This document shows, one piece after another, positions 36,732-45,150 of a stretch of 64,000 nt of DNA. The first letter of the stretch is position 1; every line of letters starts with the position of its first letter. The position numbers and the translations under genes were made by a program. The stretch is from Chitinimonas prasina (GTDB lineage: Bacteria; Pseudomonadota; Gammaproteobacteria; Burkholderiales; Chitinimonadaceae): NCBI RefSeq assembly GCF_030160395.1, contig NZ_BSOG01000001.1:338117-402116 (forward strand). Direction: 5' to 3'. Below the pieces are notes generated by a model. That model saw nothing but the letters and a program-made list of their open reading frames with translations, ran no database searches and was not told where the DNA came from.

Positions 36732-37631
36732 ATGAAACCCTTACGCTGCCTCTATGCCATGCTGGCCGCCTTGAGCCTGCATGCCAACGCCGACAAACTA
36801 CCGGTGGTAGCCTCGTTCAGCATCCTGGGCGATATCGTGCAGCAGGTCGGTGGCGACAAAGTCAGCGTCACCACCCTGGTAGGGCCTGATGGTGATGCCC
36901 ACGTCTACCAGCCCAGCCCACAGGACGGCAAGACACTGGTGGCCGCCAAGCTGTTGGTCGTCAACGGCCTGGGTTTCGAGGGCTGGATGGATAGACTGGT
37001 CAAGGCCAGCCGCTACCAAGGCATACGGGTGGCCGCTGCCGAGAAGATCGTGACCCAGAAAATGGGCAGCGACCAGCATGACCATGGCCACGACAAGGGC
37101 CGCATCGACCCCCACGCATGGCAAGACCCGGCCCGCATGCGACGCTATGTCAGCAATATCGCCGATGGTTTGGCCAGCGCCGACCCCGCCAATGCCGGCT
37201 ACTACCGCAAGCGTGCAGACAGTTACACCGAACAGCTGTTCGAACTGGAAAAGTGGGCCGCCGAGCAGGTCGCCAGCGTTGTTCCCAACAAGCGCCGTGT
37301 CATCACCTCGCATGACGCCTTCGGCTACCTGGGCCGCCGCTTCGGCATCCAGTTCCTTTCGCCCCAGGGCGTCAATACCGAGGCCGAAGCCTCGGCACGC
37401 GGCGTCGGCATGCTGATCAAACAGGCACGCAAGGAAGGCATCAAGGCCATCTTTGTGGAAAACGTCAGCAACCCCAAGCTGCTGGAACAGATAGGCCGCG
37501 AGGCTGGCGCCAGCTTGGGCGGCCGGCTGTATTCCGACGCCCTGTCGCGGGCAGATGGCCCCGCCCCCAACTATCTGGCCATGATGAAATACAATGTCAG
37601 CACCCTGGTGGCCGGCATGAAGCAGAACTGA
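36732..37631 (+). CDS. znuA: Zinc/manganese-type solute-binding protein, ZnuA-like
   Basis: Periplasmic cluster A-I (cluster 9) metal receptor (299 residues). A signal peptide ends near residue 20 (LHANA). Predicted metal ligands are His57 (GDAHVYQPSP), His128 (DPHAWQDP), His194 (TSHDAFGYL) and Asp269 (YSDALS). A short His loop (SDQHDHGHDKG) before His128 fits zinc rather than manganese. It closes the zur-znuCBA operon with its regulator first. Confidence 0.94.
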   Translation: MKPLRCLYAMLAALSLHANADKLPVVASFSILGDIVQQVGGDKVSVTTLVGPDGDAHVYQPSPQDGKTLVAAKLLVVNGLGFEGWMDRLVKASRYQGIRVAAAEKIVTQKMGSDQHDHGHDKGRIDPHAWQDPARMRRYVSNIADGLASADPANAGYYRKRADSYTEQLFELEKWAAEQVASVVPNKRRVITSHDAFGYLGRRFGIQFLSPQGVNTEAEASARGVGMLIKQARKEGIKAIFVENVSNPKLLEQIGREAGASLGGRLYSDALSRADGPAPNYLAMMKYNVSTLVAGMKQN

Positions 37632-37768
37632 AGCCCCGGACAGGCTCTGGCGGCTGGCCCGACCATGGCAGCAGCCAAGCCCGCACCGGCATATGATGAA
37701 GCACTGCGGAACCAAGCCACCACTGTCGTTGTCTGTAGTGCATTTCCTCGCTGAGAAAGAACCCGGAC

Positions 37769-38080
37769 ATGCAATGCCCTGTTTGCAGAGAAACTGCGCT
37801 GGTAATGAGCGAACGTGCTGGCGTCGAGATCGACTACTGCCCGCAATGCCGAGGCGTATGGCTGGATCGTGGCGAACTGGACAAGATACTGGAGCGTAGC
37901 CGCGCAGCAGATGCGCCGCCTGCCCAGGCCAGACCGGCACAGCAACCCTATCCACAGCAACAGCAGCCCTATCCGCCGCAACAGCAACCGCACTACCACG
38001 AGCAGAAGTACCATAGCAACAAGCACTATGGCCAGAAGCCCTATCGCAAGAAGAGCTTCCTGGAAGAACTGTTCGACTGA
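37769..38080 (+). CDS. Zinc-ribbon (zf-TFIIB type) protein
   Basis: A 103-residue protein. Residues 1-42 form a zf-TFIIB ribbon with CPVC and CPQC knuckles and the family tail RGVWLDRGELDKILERS. Residues 50-80 are a Gln/Pro/Tyr-rich linker (QQPYPQQQQPYPPQQQPHYH), followed by a basic tail KKSFLEELFD. Function of these proteins is unknown. It sits 137 bases downstream of znuA, so zinc-linked expression is possible. Confidence 0.85.
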   Translation: MQCPVCRETALVMSERAGVEIDYCPQCRGVWLDRGELDKILERSRAADAPPAQARPAQQPYPQQQQPYPPQQQPHYHEQKYHSNKHYGQKPYRKKSFLEELFD

Positions 38081-38127
38081 GCGGCCGCGCCTGAGCTCAC
38101 GTCATTGATGGATCGTCAACGCTCGAT

Positions 38128-38148
38128 GCGCCAGGTCACCCCTGGCGC
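38128..38148. other. Hairpin between the zinc-ribbon and GNAT genes
   Basis: GCGCCAGG (38128-38135) pairs with CCTGGCGC (38141-38148) across a 5-nt loop. There is no T-run, so it is only a weak terminator candidate for the converging genes. Confidence 0.4.
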
Positions 38149-38223
38149 GGAGCTTCAGCGTCGCCTGAGCCAGCGGGCTCGCTCCCTGATGTCATTCTCC
38201 ACACGCACACGGCACGCGATCGC

Positions 38224-38832
38224 TTATTGCCCCACCACACCCTGACCAGGCGGTAAGGCAATGCGATAACGCAGGCCCTCCGCCTCGCCATACTGTGCCG
38301 GCTTGCGGAATCGCTCCAGCAGCACGCCACCGTTGCGGGTGATGACCTTCTGCGATGCGACATTGTCCGGGTCGGTGGTCAGCTCCACATAGGGCAAGCC
38401 CTCGCAGGCCAGCTCTCGCAAGAACAGCCGCAGGCCCCGCGTGGCATAGCCCTTGCCGCGTTTGGCCGGTATCACCGCATACCCCACATGGCCCAGCACA
38501 TGGGCCGGCAGGCTGGCTGTGCCCGGTTGCCAGCGAAAATCCATCACCCCGCAGAATTCGCCATCCCACAGCCACATCCGGTATCCAGGCAAGCGCGCCA
38601 CCACCGAGCCATCCGGCAGGGTAATGGCCGGCCCCTGGGCCGCTCTGTCCACCATGCGGGCCAGGTAGGCGTCGGGGTCTTGTTCTATCTGCCCCAGGGT
38701 ATCGCCGGTACTCGAGCCCGGCACGTTGTTGGGCGACCAGCCTTGCGCCAGCGCAGCCATATAGCCCGGCAGATACGCCCGCGCTGGCCACACCAGGCAC
38801 AACGCGCCGTCCACCAGCGGCACCCCGCTCAC
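38224..38832 (-). CDS. GNAT-family N-acetyltransferase
   Basis: Cytosolic acetyltransferase (202 residues) with acetyl-CoA motif A HVGYAVIPAKRGKGYATRGL and the following LFLRELACEGLPYVELTTDPDNVAS core. Substrate unknown. The GTG at 38832 overlaps the pgeF stop (GTGA), a strong reason to choose it; open frame upstream overlaps pgeF. It ends the rluD-pgeF-GNAT series of coupled genes. Confidence 0.82.
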   Translation of the reverse strand: MSGVPLVDGALCLVWPARAYLPGYMAALAQGWSPNNVPGSSTGDTLGQIEQDPDAYLARMVDRAAQGPAITLPDGSVVARLPGYRMWLWDGEFCGVMDFRWQPGTASLPAHVLGHVGYAVIPAKRGKGYATRGLRLFLRELACEGLPYVELTTDPDNVASQKVITRNGGVLLERFRKPAQYGEAEGLRYRIALPPGQGVVGQ

Positions 38833-39572
38833 GGCGCCATCCAAATCATTGATGCCATGCGGCCCGTCACCCTGTCGCGGCGATAGGAAAAAAAACGCTG
38901 CGCATCGGCCACCGTACACAGACCGCCACCGTAGACTCGGCTGACCCCTGCCGCAGCCAGTCGCTGCCGGGCCAGGGTATAGATATCGGCCCACCACTTG
39001 CCGGGCGCCACGCCAGTGCGGAAGGCCGTCGCCGCCGCCGGGTCGTGCTCCACAAAGGCTAGCCTCACCTCATCCCCTACCTCGAAGGCATCCGGCCCGA
39101 TCGCCGGCCCCAGCCAGGCCAGCAAACGAGCCGGTTCGCCCAGGCGGGCAATGGTCGCTTCCAGCACGCCATCATGCAGGCCGCGCCAACCGGCATGGGC
39201 CGCTCCGACCGCCGAGCCATCCTCGCGGGCGAATAGCACCGGCAGGCAATCGGCCGTCATGACCAGGCACACGGCGCCAACACCAAATGCCACCGAGGCA
39301 TCGGCCTGTGGCGCCGGCGTGGCAGCAAGGCCCGCCTCCACCACTACCGTGCCGTGCACCTGGTTCAGCCAGGTGGGCTCGGCCGGCAAAGCGGTGCGCA
39401 GCAGGGCGCGGTTGGCTGCCACGGCCGCAGGGGCGTCGGCAACATGGTCGCCCAGATTGAAGCTATCGTATGGCGGCAGGCTCACGCCACCCCGGCGCGT
39501 GGTGACCAAGGCGTGTACCCCCGGCGGGCCCGGCCAGTCCGGCGTCATTGCGTGGCGTATCCAGTCACTCAT
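38829..39572 (-). CDS. pgeF: Peptidoglycan editing factor PgeF (multicopper polyphenol oxidase-like, laccase domain)
   Basis: A 247-residue YfiH/DUF152 protein that removes misincorporated amino acids from peptidoglycan precursors in E. coli. The metal site is visible as WLNQVHGTVVVE (His), LVMTADCLPVLF (Cys) and AAHAGWRGL (His). Near the end VSRVYGGGLCTVADAQRFFSYRRD is typical. Its ATG overlaps the rluD stop (ATGA at 39572-39569), as in many proteobacteria. Confidence 0.94.
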   Translation of the reverse strand: MSDWIRHAMTPDWPGPPGVHALVTTRRGGVSLPPYDSFNLGDHVADAPAAVAANRALLRTALPAEPTWLNQVHGTVVVEAGLAATPAPQADASVAFGVGAVCLVMTADCLPVLFAREDGSAVGAAHAGWRGLHDGVLEATIARLGEPARLLAWLGPAIGPDAFEVGDEVRLAFVEHDPAAATAFRTGVAPGKWWADIYTLARQRLAAAGVSRVYGGGLCTVADAQRFFSYRRDRVTGRMASMIWMAP

Positions 39573-40555
39573 GCGCTGTGCTCACGTAGTTGTTGTATCA
39601 GTTGTTGCATATCATCGGGCAGCGGGCTCTCCCACACCGGGCTGCTGCCGGTCTCCGGGTGGACCAGCGACAAACGCGCCGCATGCAGTGCCTGCCTGTT
39701 CAGCGCAGCCAGTGCGGCCGCCACGGCCGGCGGCTGGCTGCCCGGCTTGCCGCCGTAGACCGGGTCGGCCGCCAGCGGGTGATGCAGATGCGCCATATGT
39801 ACCCGTATCTGATGGGTGCGGCCTGTCTCCAGCCGGCACTCCACCAGGGTATGGCGGGCGTAGCGCTCCAGCACGCTGTAATGCGTCAACGCCGGCTTGC
39901 CATTGCCCACCACTGCCATCTTCAGGCGGTTGCGCGGATCACGGCCTATGGGGGCATCCACCGTACCATCACGGGGTAGTACACCCTGGGCGATGGCCAG
40001 GTAGTGCCGCTTGACGGTACGTGCCTGCAACTGTCGCACAAGCTCGGTCTGCGCCTTCAGCGTGCGGGCCACCACCATCAAGCCGCTGGTATCTTTATCC
40101 AGACGGTGCACAATGCCGGCTCGCGGCACGCCGGCCAACTCGGGATAGCGGTGCAACAGGCCATTGAGCAATGTGCCAGACCAATTTCCGGCAGCCGGGT
40201 GAACCACCAGGCCCGCTGGCTTGTCGATGACCACGAGCGCGGCATCCTCGTAGACCACGGGGAAGTCCAGCGGCTCGGGCTGGAATGCGGACTCCTGAGG
40301 GTCCGTATCCAGCGTCAGCACCACTGCTTCGCCGCCCCACAGCTTGGTCTTTGGGGTAGCGCCCTTGCCATCCAGCAGTATGCTGCCGTCGTCTATCCAG
40401 CGGGCCAGCCGGCTGCGTGAGTAATCAGGCAGCAGTTTGGCCAGCACGGCATCCAGGCGACCACCGGCCGCATCTTTCGGCACAGTAAGACGTATGCTTT
40501 CTGCCGAATCGTTATAATCGTCGGCTTCGATATCGGAGTGTTCCATGAAGCGCAT
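39569..40555 (-). CDS. rluD: 23S rRNA pseudouridine(1911/1915/1917) synthase RluD
   Basis: Makes pseudouridines in helix 69 of 23S rRNA. The protein (328 residues from ATG 40555, 325 from 40546) has an S4 domain (AGGRLDAVLAKLLPDYSRSRLARWIDDG) and the catalytic core with Asp in GIVHRLDKDTSGLMVVA, then RLETGRTHQIRVHMAHLHHP. AAAGG lies 4 bases before ATG 40555. The start overlaps the divergent bamD start. The order bamD/rluD/pgeF is conserved. Confidence 0.94.
   Translation of the reverse strand: MRFMEHSDIEADDYNDSAESIRLTVPKDAAGGRLDAVLAKLLPDYSRSRLARWIDDGSILLDGKGATPKTKLWGGEAVVLTLDTDPQESAFQPEPLDFPVVYEDAALVVIDKPAGLVVHPAAGNWSGTLLNGLLHRYPELAGVPRAGIVHRLDKDTSGLMVVARTLKAQTELVRQLQARTVKRHYLAIAQGVLPRDGTVDAPIGRDPRNRLKMAVVGNGKPALTHYSVLERYARHTLVECRLETGRTHQIRVHMAHLHHPLAADPVYGGKPGSQPPAVAAALAALNRQALHAARLSLVHPETGSSPVWESPLPDDMQQLIQQLREHSA
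40513..40518 (+). promoter_or_regulatory. Consensus -10 (TATAAT) upstream of bamD
   Basis: A perfect TATAAT lies 27 bases before the bamD ATG, inside the 5' part of rluD on the other strand. No clear -35 is seen. The GGAG ribosome site at 6 bases from the ATG is good. Confidence 0.45.
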
Positions 40556-41336
40556 TCTACCTTTACTCGCAGCAGCCTTTCTGCTGACCGCCTGTGGCTC
40601 GCTCGGCAAGAAGCCGGACGCCGAAAACAGCGGCCCCACCGCAGAGGCCATGTACAGCGAGGCCAAGACCGAACTGACGGCTGGCAACTACACGCGTGCG
40701 GTTCAATTGTTCGAGAGCCTGCAGGCTCGCTACCCCTATGGCCGCTATGCCCAGCAGGCCAGCCTGGAAATCGCCTACGCCAACTTCAAGGATCAGGAAC
40801 CCGAGCTGGCCCTGGCCGCGATAGATCGCTTCCTCAAGCAATACCCGGCCAATCCCAGTGTGGACTACGCCCTCTACCTGAAGGGCCTGGTCAACTTCAT
40901 TGAAGACCGCAGCCTGTTTGCCTCCATCTCGCAACAGAACATGGCCGAGCGCGACCCCAAGGCCGCCAAGGAGTCCTTCGAGGCCTTCCGCGACCTGGTT
41001 ACCCGCTTCCCCGAAAGCCGCTATGTGGCCGACGCACAGGACCGCATGGCTTTCCTCGTCACCGCCCTCGCCGACCATGACCTCTCAGTCGCTACCTATT
41101 ACTACAATCGTGGTGGCTACCTGGCAGCCGCCAATCGCGCCAAGTTCGTCATCGAGAACTATGCCAATACCGACCGGGTCGAAACAGCCTTGGTCATGCT
41201 GGCAGCCGCCTACGACAAGCTGGGCCAGACCGAGCTGCGCGACGATGCCCGCCGTGTGCTGGCCAAGAACTACCCCAACAGCAAAGTGGCCGAAAGCCAG
41301 ATTTTTGGCGAAACACCCTGGTGGAAATTCTGGTAA
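40545..41336 (+). CDS. bamD: Outer membrane protein assembly factor BamD
   Basis: Essential lipoprotein of the BAM complex (263 residues). Lipobox LTAC at Cys17 (MKRILPLLAAAFLLTACGSL), then TPR-type helices: AEAMYSEAKTELTAGNYTRAVQLFESL, YPYGRYAQQASLEIAYANFK, PSVDYALYLKGLVNF, RFPESRYVADAQDRMAFL and YYYNRGGYLAAANRAKFV (quoted as separate segments). Longest cores are typical of BamD. Its ATG overlaps the divergent rluD start region. Confidence 0.95.
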   Translation: MKRILPLLAAAFLLTACGSLGKKPDAENSGPTAEAMYSEAKTELTAGNYTRAVQLFESLQARYPYGRYAQQASLEIAYANFKDQEPELALAAIDRFLKQYPANPSVDYALYLKGLVNFIEDRSLFASISQQNMAERDPKAAKESFEAFRDLVTRFPESRYVADAQDRMAFLVTALADHDLSVATYYYNRGGYLAAANRAKFVIENYANTDRVETALVMLAAAYDKLGQTELRDDARRVLAKNYPNSKVAESQIFGETPWWKFW

Positions 41337-41350
41337 TTTCACAAAGGGGG

Positions 41351-41379
41351 TTTACAAGTCGGAAGAACCTCCTTAATAT
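41351..41379 (+). promoter_or_regulatory. Predicted promoter of the tRNA cluster
   Basis: TTTACA (41351-41356) and TAATAT (41374-41379) are separated by 17 bases, followed by a GC-rich GCGCG discriminator as in stringently controlled stable-RNA promoters. The first tRNA begins 45 bases downstream. Confidence 0.7.
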
Positions 41380-41423
41380 GCGCGTCTCTTCGCTGCAGGC
41401 AACACCGTAGCGAAGCCCGAAGT

Positions 41424-41499
<76 letters not shown>

Positions 41500-41542
41500 A
41501 AGAATACGATGTGCTGGTTCGCCAGCAGATCAAACGGCCAAA
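41500..41542 (+). other. 43-nt spacer with hairpin between tRNA-Ala and tRNA-Glu, copy 1
   Basis: TGCTGG (41512-41517) pairs with CCAGCA (41522-41527) around a TTCG loop. The same hairpin with a paired T-A to C-G change occurs in the second copy, suggesting it is kept for tRNA processing. Confidence 0.7.
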
Positions 41543-41618
41543 GTCCCCATCGTCTAGAGGCCTAGGACACCACCCTTTCACGGTGACTACCGGGGTTCGA
41601 ATCCCCGTGGGGACGCCA
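41543..41618 (+). tRNA. tRNA-Glu (anticodon TTC), copy 1
   Basis: A 76-nt gene from GTCCCCATCGTCTAGAGG to GTGGGGACGCCA with encoded CCA. Acceptor stem GTCCCCA/TGGGGAC; loop around CTTTCAC gives anticodon TTC. Confidence 0.97.
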
Positions 41619-41724
41619 GCTAAACAGCTTGGCGTTAGTTAGCCAGGTTGGCATGATCAGATTGATCCACCAGGTTCTTTTTGATCGCAACGCCAGCGTT
41701 GCATGCAGTATAAAGCAGTAACTT

Positions 41725-41800
<76 letters not shown>

Positions 41801-41843
41801 AGAAATACGATGTGCCGGTTCGCCGGCAGATCGAACGGCCATA
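41801..41843 (+). other. 43-nt spacer with hairpin between tRNA-Ala and tRNA-Glu, copy 2
   Basis: TGCCGG (41813-41818) pairs with CCGGCA (41823-41828) around TTCG. Compared with copy 1 (TGCTGG/CCAGCA) both partners of one base pair changed together. Confidence 0.7.
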
Positions 41844-41919
41844 GTCCCCATCGTCTAGAGGCCTAGGACACCACCCTTTCACGGTGACTACCGGGGTTCG
41901 AATCCCCGTGGGGACGCCA
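41844..41919 (+). tRNA. tRNA-Glu (anticodon TTC), copy 2
   Basis: A 76-nt gene matching the copy at 41543-41618, anticodon TTC, with encoded CCA. It ends the cluster and is followed by a strong terminator. Confidence 0.97.
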
Positions 41920-41926
41920 CTACGGC

Positions 41927-41960
41927 AAGCAAAAGGACATCTTCGGATGTCCTTTTGCTT
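41927..41960 (+). terminator. Terminator of the tRNA cluster
   Basis: A 15-bp perfect stem (41927-41941 with 41946-41960) with TTCG loop is followed by TTT, a textbook intrinsic terminator. Confidence 0.92.
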
Positions 41961-42049
41961 TTTCTGCTGCCGCTATCCGGCATGCTTACCCTGGCGCCTT
42001 AACGACAGGCTATCCTCCCACGCACACGATAGCCGCAACGGAGCCCTGC

Positions 42050-42823
42050 ATGCCGCAACCCTCACTACGTACAGCCATACAACTGCTGGCACAACGCCGT
42101 CGCCACGGCCACCAAGGCAGCGTGCTGCCGGCATCCTGCCGCCCAAGCGACATCAACACCGCTCTCGCCATCCAGGCAGGCGTGGTTGCCGAGCTGGGCG
42201 ACACCATAGGCGGCTGGAAATGCGGCATGCCCAGCGAGCACAAACTGGTGGTCGCGCCCATCCTGGGCAGCAGCCGGCACCAGGCATCCCCCTGCCCCGT
42301 CTGGTCACAGCAAGGCCAACTCAAGATAGAAGCCGAACTGGCCTTCATACTGGCCACCGATCTACCCGCCCGCAGCCAGCCCTATAGCCCAGCCGAAATC
42401 GACGCTGCCATCGGCAGCGCCCACCTGGCACTGGAACTGATAGGCACCCGCTACACCGCCGACAGCGGCGCCAGCTATTTGGACCAACTGGCCGACGGCC
42501 TGTTCAATCAAGGCCTGCTGCTCGGCCCCGCCCTGCCTCTGGCAAGCGCCTATCAGGCCAGCACCCTGGCCCTGCAACTACAGATAGGCGACGCCACACC
42601 ACAAGCCCATGCCGGCCAGCACCCTGCTGGCGCCCCCTTGGCGCCACTATATTGGCTGGTAGAGTGGCTGCGCAGCCGCGGGCAGAGCCTGAAGGCCGGC
42701 GAGGCCATCATCACCGGCGCCTATGCCGGCGCCTGGCCCGTCCCCCTCGATACGCCCATTACCGTCCAGTACGGCAACCTGGGTAGCCTGTCCGTCACGT
42801 TCCACACAGCCCATGCAGGTTAG
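42050..42823 (+). CDS. 2-keto-4-pentenoate hydratase/FAH-like hydratase (MhpD type)
   Basis: A 257-residue FAH-superfamily hydratase/decarboxylase. It shows GDTIGGWKCGMPS (family G..GyKig-like), the metal-binding IEAELAFIL with acidic residues, SAHLALELIGTRY and GEAIITGAYAG near the end. Such enzymes hydrate 2-oxopent-4-enoate in aromatic degradation, but no pathway genes are nearby, so the substrate is open. GGAG precedes the ATG by 6 bases. Confidence 0.8.
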   Translation: MPQPSLRTAIQLLAQRRRHGHQGSVLPASCRPSDINTALAIQAGVVAELGDTIGGWKCGMPSEHKLVVAPILGSSRHQASPCPVWSQQGQLKIEAELAFILATDLPARSQPYSPAEIDAAIGSAHLALELIGTRYTADSGASYLDQLADGLFNQGLLLGPALPLASAYQASTLALQLQIGDATPQAHAGQHPAGAPLAPLYWLVEWLRSRGQSLKAGEAIITGAYAGAWPVPLDTPITVQYGNLGSLSVTFHTAHAG

Positions 42824-42895
42824 GCCTACAGCGGCGCCCCAGCCATTGCCCTACTTGCTGCTGCGAACACTCCTATCAAATATCAGGATCCAACA

Positions 42896-43216
42896 ATGGC
42901 ATTCGACCTCGTCGTAGGCACGAGCAGCAAGTACAAGGGGGCATCGGCCTTCGTGGGCAGCATCGAGTTCAACGAGCTTCCCGCGATATCGCGGCTCATA
43001 GCGCGAGTGGACTCCTTCTTTCTGCACCGCATTTCCATTTTTTTTGTAGACCAATCCTTCTCACCAGAAGAAGTTGATCAAGCACTGACGCATCTGCTGC
43101 CATTGCTAACCTCGGGGCAACTGCATCCGGATGAGAGAAGCATGCTGCACAAGCTGGTTGCCGCGCTGTCATACGCAAGATGGAAGCAACAGCCGCTCCA
43201 CGGAATCGCGGACTAA
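42896..43216 (+). CDS. Hypothetical protein, 106 residues
   Basis: Not recognised. It starts MAFDLVVGTSSKYKGASAFV with AGGA 8 bases upstream and holds FVDQSFSPEEVDQALTHLLP and a helical end MLHKLVAALSYARWKQQ. No signal peptide or membrane helix. It has a slightly lower G+C look than neighbours and lies alone in a small intergenic island, which could indicate recent arrival, perhaps as a small effector-immunity type protein (speculation). Confidence 0.6.
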   Translation: MAFDLVVGTSSKYKGASAFVGSIEFNELPAISRLIARVDSFFLHRISIFFVDQSFSPEEVDQALTHLLPLLTSGQLHPDERSMLHKLVAALSYARWKQQPLHGIAD

Positions 43217-43263
43217 GCGCCGCTAACAAAACCCGGCGTAGCGCTTCTAACCCATCATCCGTC

Positions 43264-43290
43264 GCTGAGCCTAGCCATCATAGGCTCAGC
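43264..43290. other. Hairpin between the unknown gene and the AraC gene
   Basis: GCTGAGCCTA (43264-43273) pairs with TAGGCTCAGC (43281-43290), loop 7 nt, between converging genes. No T-run, so terminator function is uncertain. Confidence 0.45.
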
Positions 43291-43368
43291 TGCATATGCC
43301 ACCGATCACCCGCATAAGGCTTGATCGGATGCGCATTACCCCCAGCCAAGCACCAACACAGCAACCCA

Positions 43369-44154
43369 TCACCCCCGCTGAAACCCCCGCCGATACTGCT
43401 CCGGCGTCGTCCCCGCCAAGCGCTGGAACATGGCGATAAAGGCCGAAGCTGTGCTGTAGCCAAGATCGAACGCGATCTGCTGTATGGTGCGGCCCGCCTC
43501 CAGCGCCTCGATGGCCCGCAGAAAGCGCAATCGCTGGCGCCATTCGCCTAGGCTCATGCCCAATTCACGCTGGCAATGCCGGGCCAGGGTGCGCTCGGTG
43601 GCATGCACCTGGCGAGCCCATTCGGCCAATGAGCGGTTGTCGCCGGGATCGGCCTGCAGGCTATCCAGCACGGCGGCCAGTGCCGGCGTTTCGGCAAACG
43701 GCAGGTAGCGCACCTCGCACCGCGCCAGCGCCAGCTGGTCTACCAGCACCTGGGCCAGCCGCAGGTCGGCAACGTCTACCGGCACTTTCACATCGCGTTC
43801 GGCAAAGTCGGCCAGTATCGCCTTCAGTATGGGGCTGATCACCAGGGTACAGGCCTGCTCGGGCAGGCCTACGCAATGCGGCAGCGCCAAGTAGACCGAG
43901 CGATAGACCACGGCATAACGGTTGTAGCAGCTATGCAGGGCATTTGGCGGTATCCAGACCGCGTATTGGGGCGGCGAGAGAAAACGGCGGCCGGCGATTT
44001 CCAGCTGCATCACCCCGTGGGCGACATAGTTGAGCTGGCCCCAGGCATGGCTATGGGGAGCGGAGTGGGTATCGGCGCCGAACTCATCATGGCGAAAGTA
44101 AACCGGTGCCGGCAACTCAGCAAAATCCGGCACCTGCAGATACTGGCGGGTCAT
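43369..44154 (-). CDS. AraC-family transcriptional regulator with cupin domain
   Basis: A 261-residue regulator: N-terminal cupin (HSHAWGQLNYVAHGVMQLEI, QYAVWIPPNALHSCYN) and C-terminal tandem HTH (SLAEWARQVHATERTLARHC, TIQQIAFDLGYSTASAFIAMFQRLAGTTPEQYR with the FQR..G.TP.QYR AraC signature). It diverges from an EamA transporter with a 90-base gap, so it probably controls that gene in response to a small molecule. Confidence 0.9.
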   Translation of the reverse strand: MTRQYLQVPDFAELPAPVYFRHDEFGADTHSAPHSHAWGQLNYVAHGVMQLEIAGRRFLSPPQYAVWIPPNALHSCYNRYAVVYRSVYLALPHCVGLPEQACTLVISPILKAILADFAERDVKVPVDVADLRLAQVLVDQLALARCEVRYLPFAETPALAAVLDSLQADPGDNRSLAEWARQVHATERTLARHCQRELGMSLGEWRQRLRFLRAIEALEAGRTIQQIAFDLGYSTASAFIAMFQRLAGTTPEQYRRGFQRG

Positions 44155-44175
44155 TACGTCCGTCCTGCTGAATGG

Positions 44176-44213
44176 CTTGTCTTAAATTCATTATATCCAC
44201 CTTTACAGACAAG
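44176..44213. promoter_or_regulatory. Inverted repeat in the AraC/EamA intergenic region
   Basis: CTTGTCT (44176-44182) and AGACAAG (44207-44213) are perfect complements 24 bases apart. They flank a region with TTATAT, between divergent starts. A candidate operator for the AraC regulator, though AraC proteins more often use direct repeats. Confidence 0.4.
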
Positions 44214-44244
44214 GCGACAATGGCGGCATAGAAGGAGCCTCACC

Positions 44245-45144
44245 ATGCTGCAATACGCTTTTCCACTACTGGCCGTACTGATCTGGGCCGGCAATACTGT
44301 CGTCAACAAGCTGGCCGCCGGTGCCATCTACCCAGCCGAGATCGGTTTCTACCGCTGGCTACTGGCCGGCCTGCTGTTCACCCCCTTCATGCTGCGCCCC
44401 GTCCTGCGTAACTGGCCCGCCATCCGCCCCCACCTGGGCAAGCTGGTGGTGCTGGGCATACTGGGCATGGCCACCTACCAGAGCCTGGCCTACTACGCTG
44501 CCCACCTCACCACCGCCACCAATATGGGCATCATCCTGTCGCTGATGCCCCTGATGGCATTGGCACTGTCGATTGCCATGCTGGGCCAGCAACTGACCCT
44601 GGGTGCGCTGGCGGGCGCCGTGGTCTCGCTGCTGGGCGTGCTGTTGGTCATCAGCAATGGCCGGCCCGATACCTTGCTATCGCACGGCATAGGCCGAGGC
44701 GACGCGATGATGCTGGTCGCCACCCTGGCCTACGCCATCTACAGCGTGCTGCTGAAAAAATGGCAGCTCAAGCTGCCGCCGCTGCAGATGCTGTATATCC
44801 AGATCCTGGTCGCCATCGTCGGTCTGCTGCCGCTGTACCTGGCTTCGCCCAAGACAGGGCTGACCGCCACCAATATCCCCATGATCATATTTGCCGCCGT
44901 ATTTGCCTCCATGCTGGCCGCCCTGGCCTGGATGCACGGCGTAGCGAGACTGGGGCCCAGCCGCACGGCCCTGTTCTTCAACCTGCTGCCACTTTTCACT
45001 GCCCTGATCGCCGCTGCGGCGCTGCACGAGGCCCTTTCCCTGCACCATCTGCTGGGCGGCATATTGATACTGGGCGGGGTACTGATCGCCGAACGCTGGC
45101 TGACGCCCTGGGGTAGCGCCCAGCCTACCAAGACGGCGACTTAG
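44245..45144 (+). CDS. EamA/DMT-family transporter
   Basis: A 299-residue inner-membrane carrier with ten predicted helices in two EamA repeats (first half FPLLAVLIWAGNTVVNKLAA to GVLLVISNG; second half GRGDAMMLVATLAYAIYSVL to LGGILILGGVLIAERW). Family members export amino acids, nucleosides or drugs. GAAGGAG lies 8 bases before the ATG. Divergent from its probable AraC regulator. Confidence 0.92.
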   Translation: MLQYAFPLLAVLIWAGNTVVNKLAAGAIYPAEIGFYRWLLAGLLFTPFMLRPVLRNWPAIRPHLGKLVVLGILGMATYQSLAYYAAHLTTATNMGIILSLMPLMALALSIAMLGQQLTLGALAGAVVSLLGVLLVISNGRPDTLLSHGIGRGDAMMLVATLAYAIYSVLLKKWQLKLPPLQMLYIQILVAIVGLLPLYLASPKTGLTATNIPMIIFAAVFASMLAALAWMHGVARLGPSRTALFFNLLPLFTALIAAAALHEALSLHHLLGGILILGGVLIAERWLTPWGSAQPTKTAT

Positions 45145-45150
45145 CGTCGC

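Noticed and set aside
41619-41724. Possible separate promoter for the second tRNA unit
   Set aside because: A TATAAA is present but no -35 at usable distance; one transcript from 41351 is simpler.
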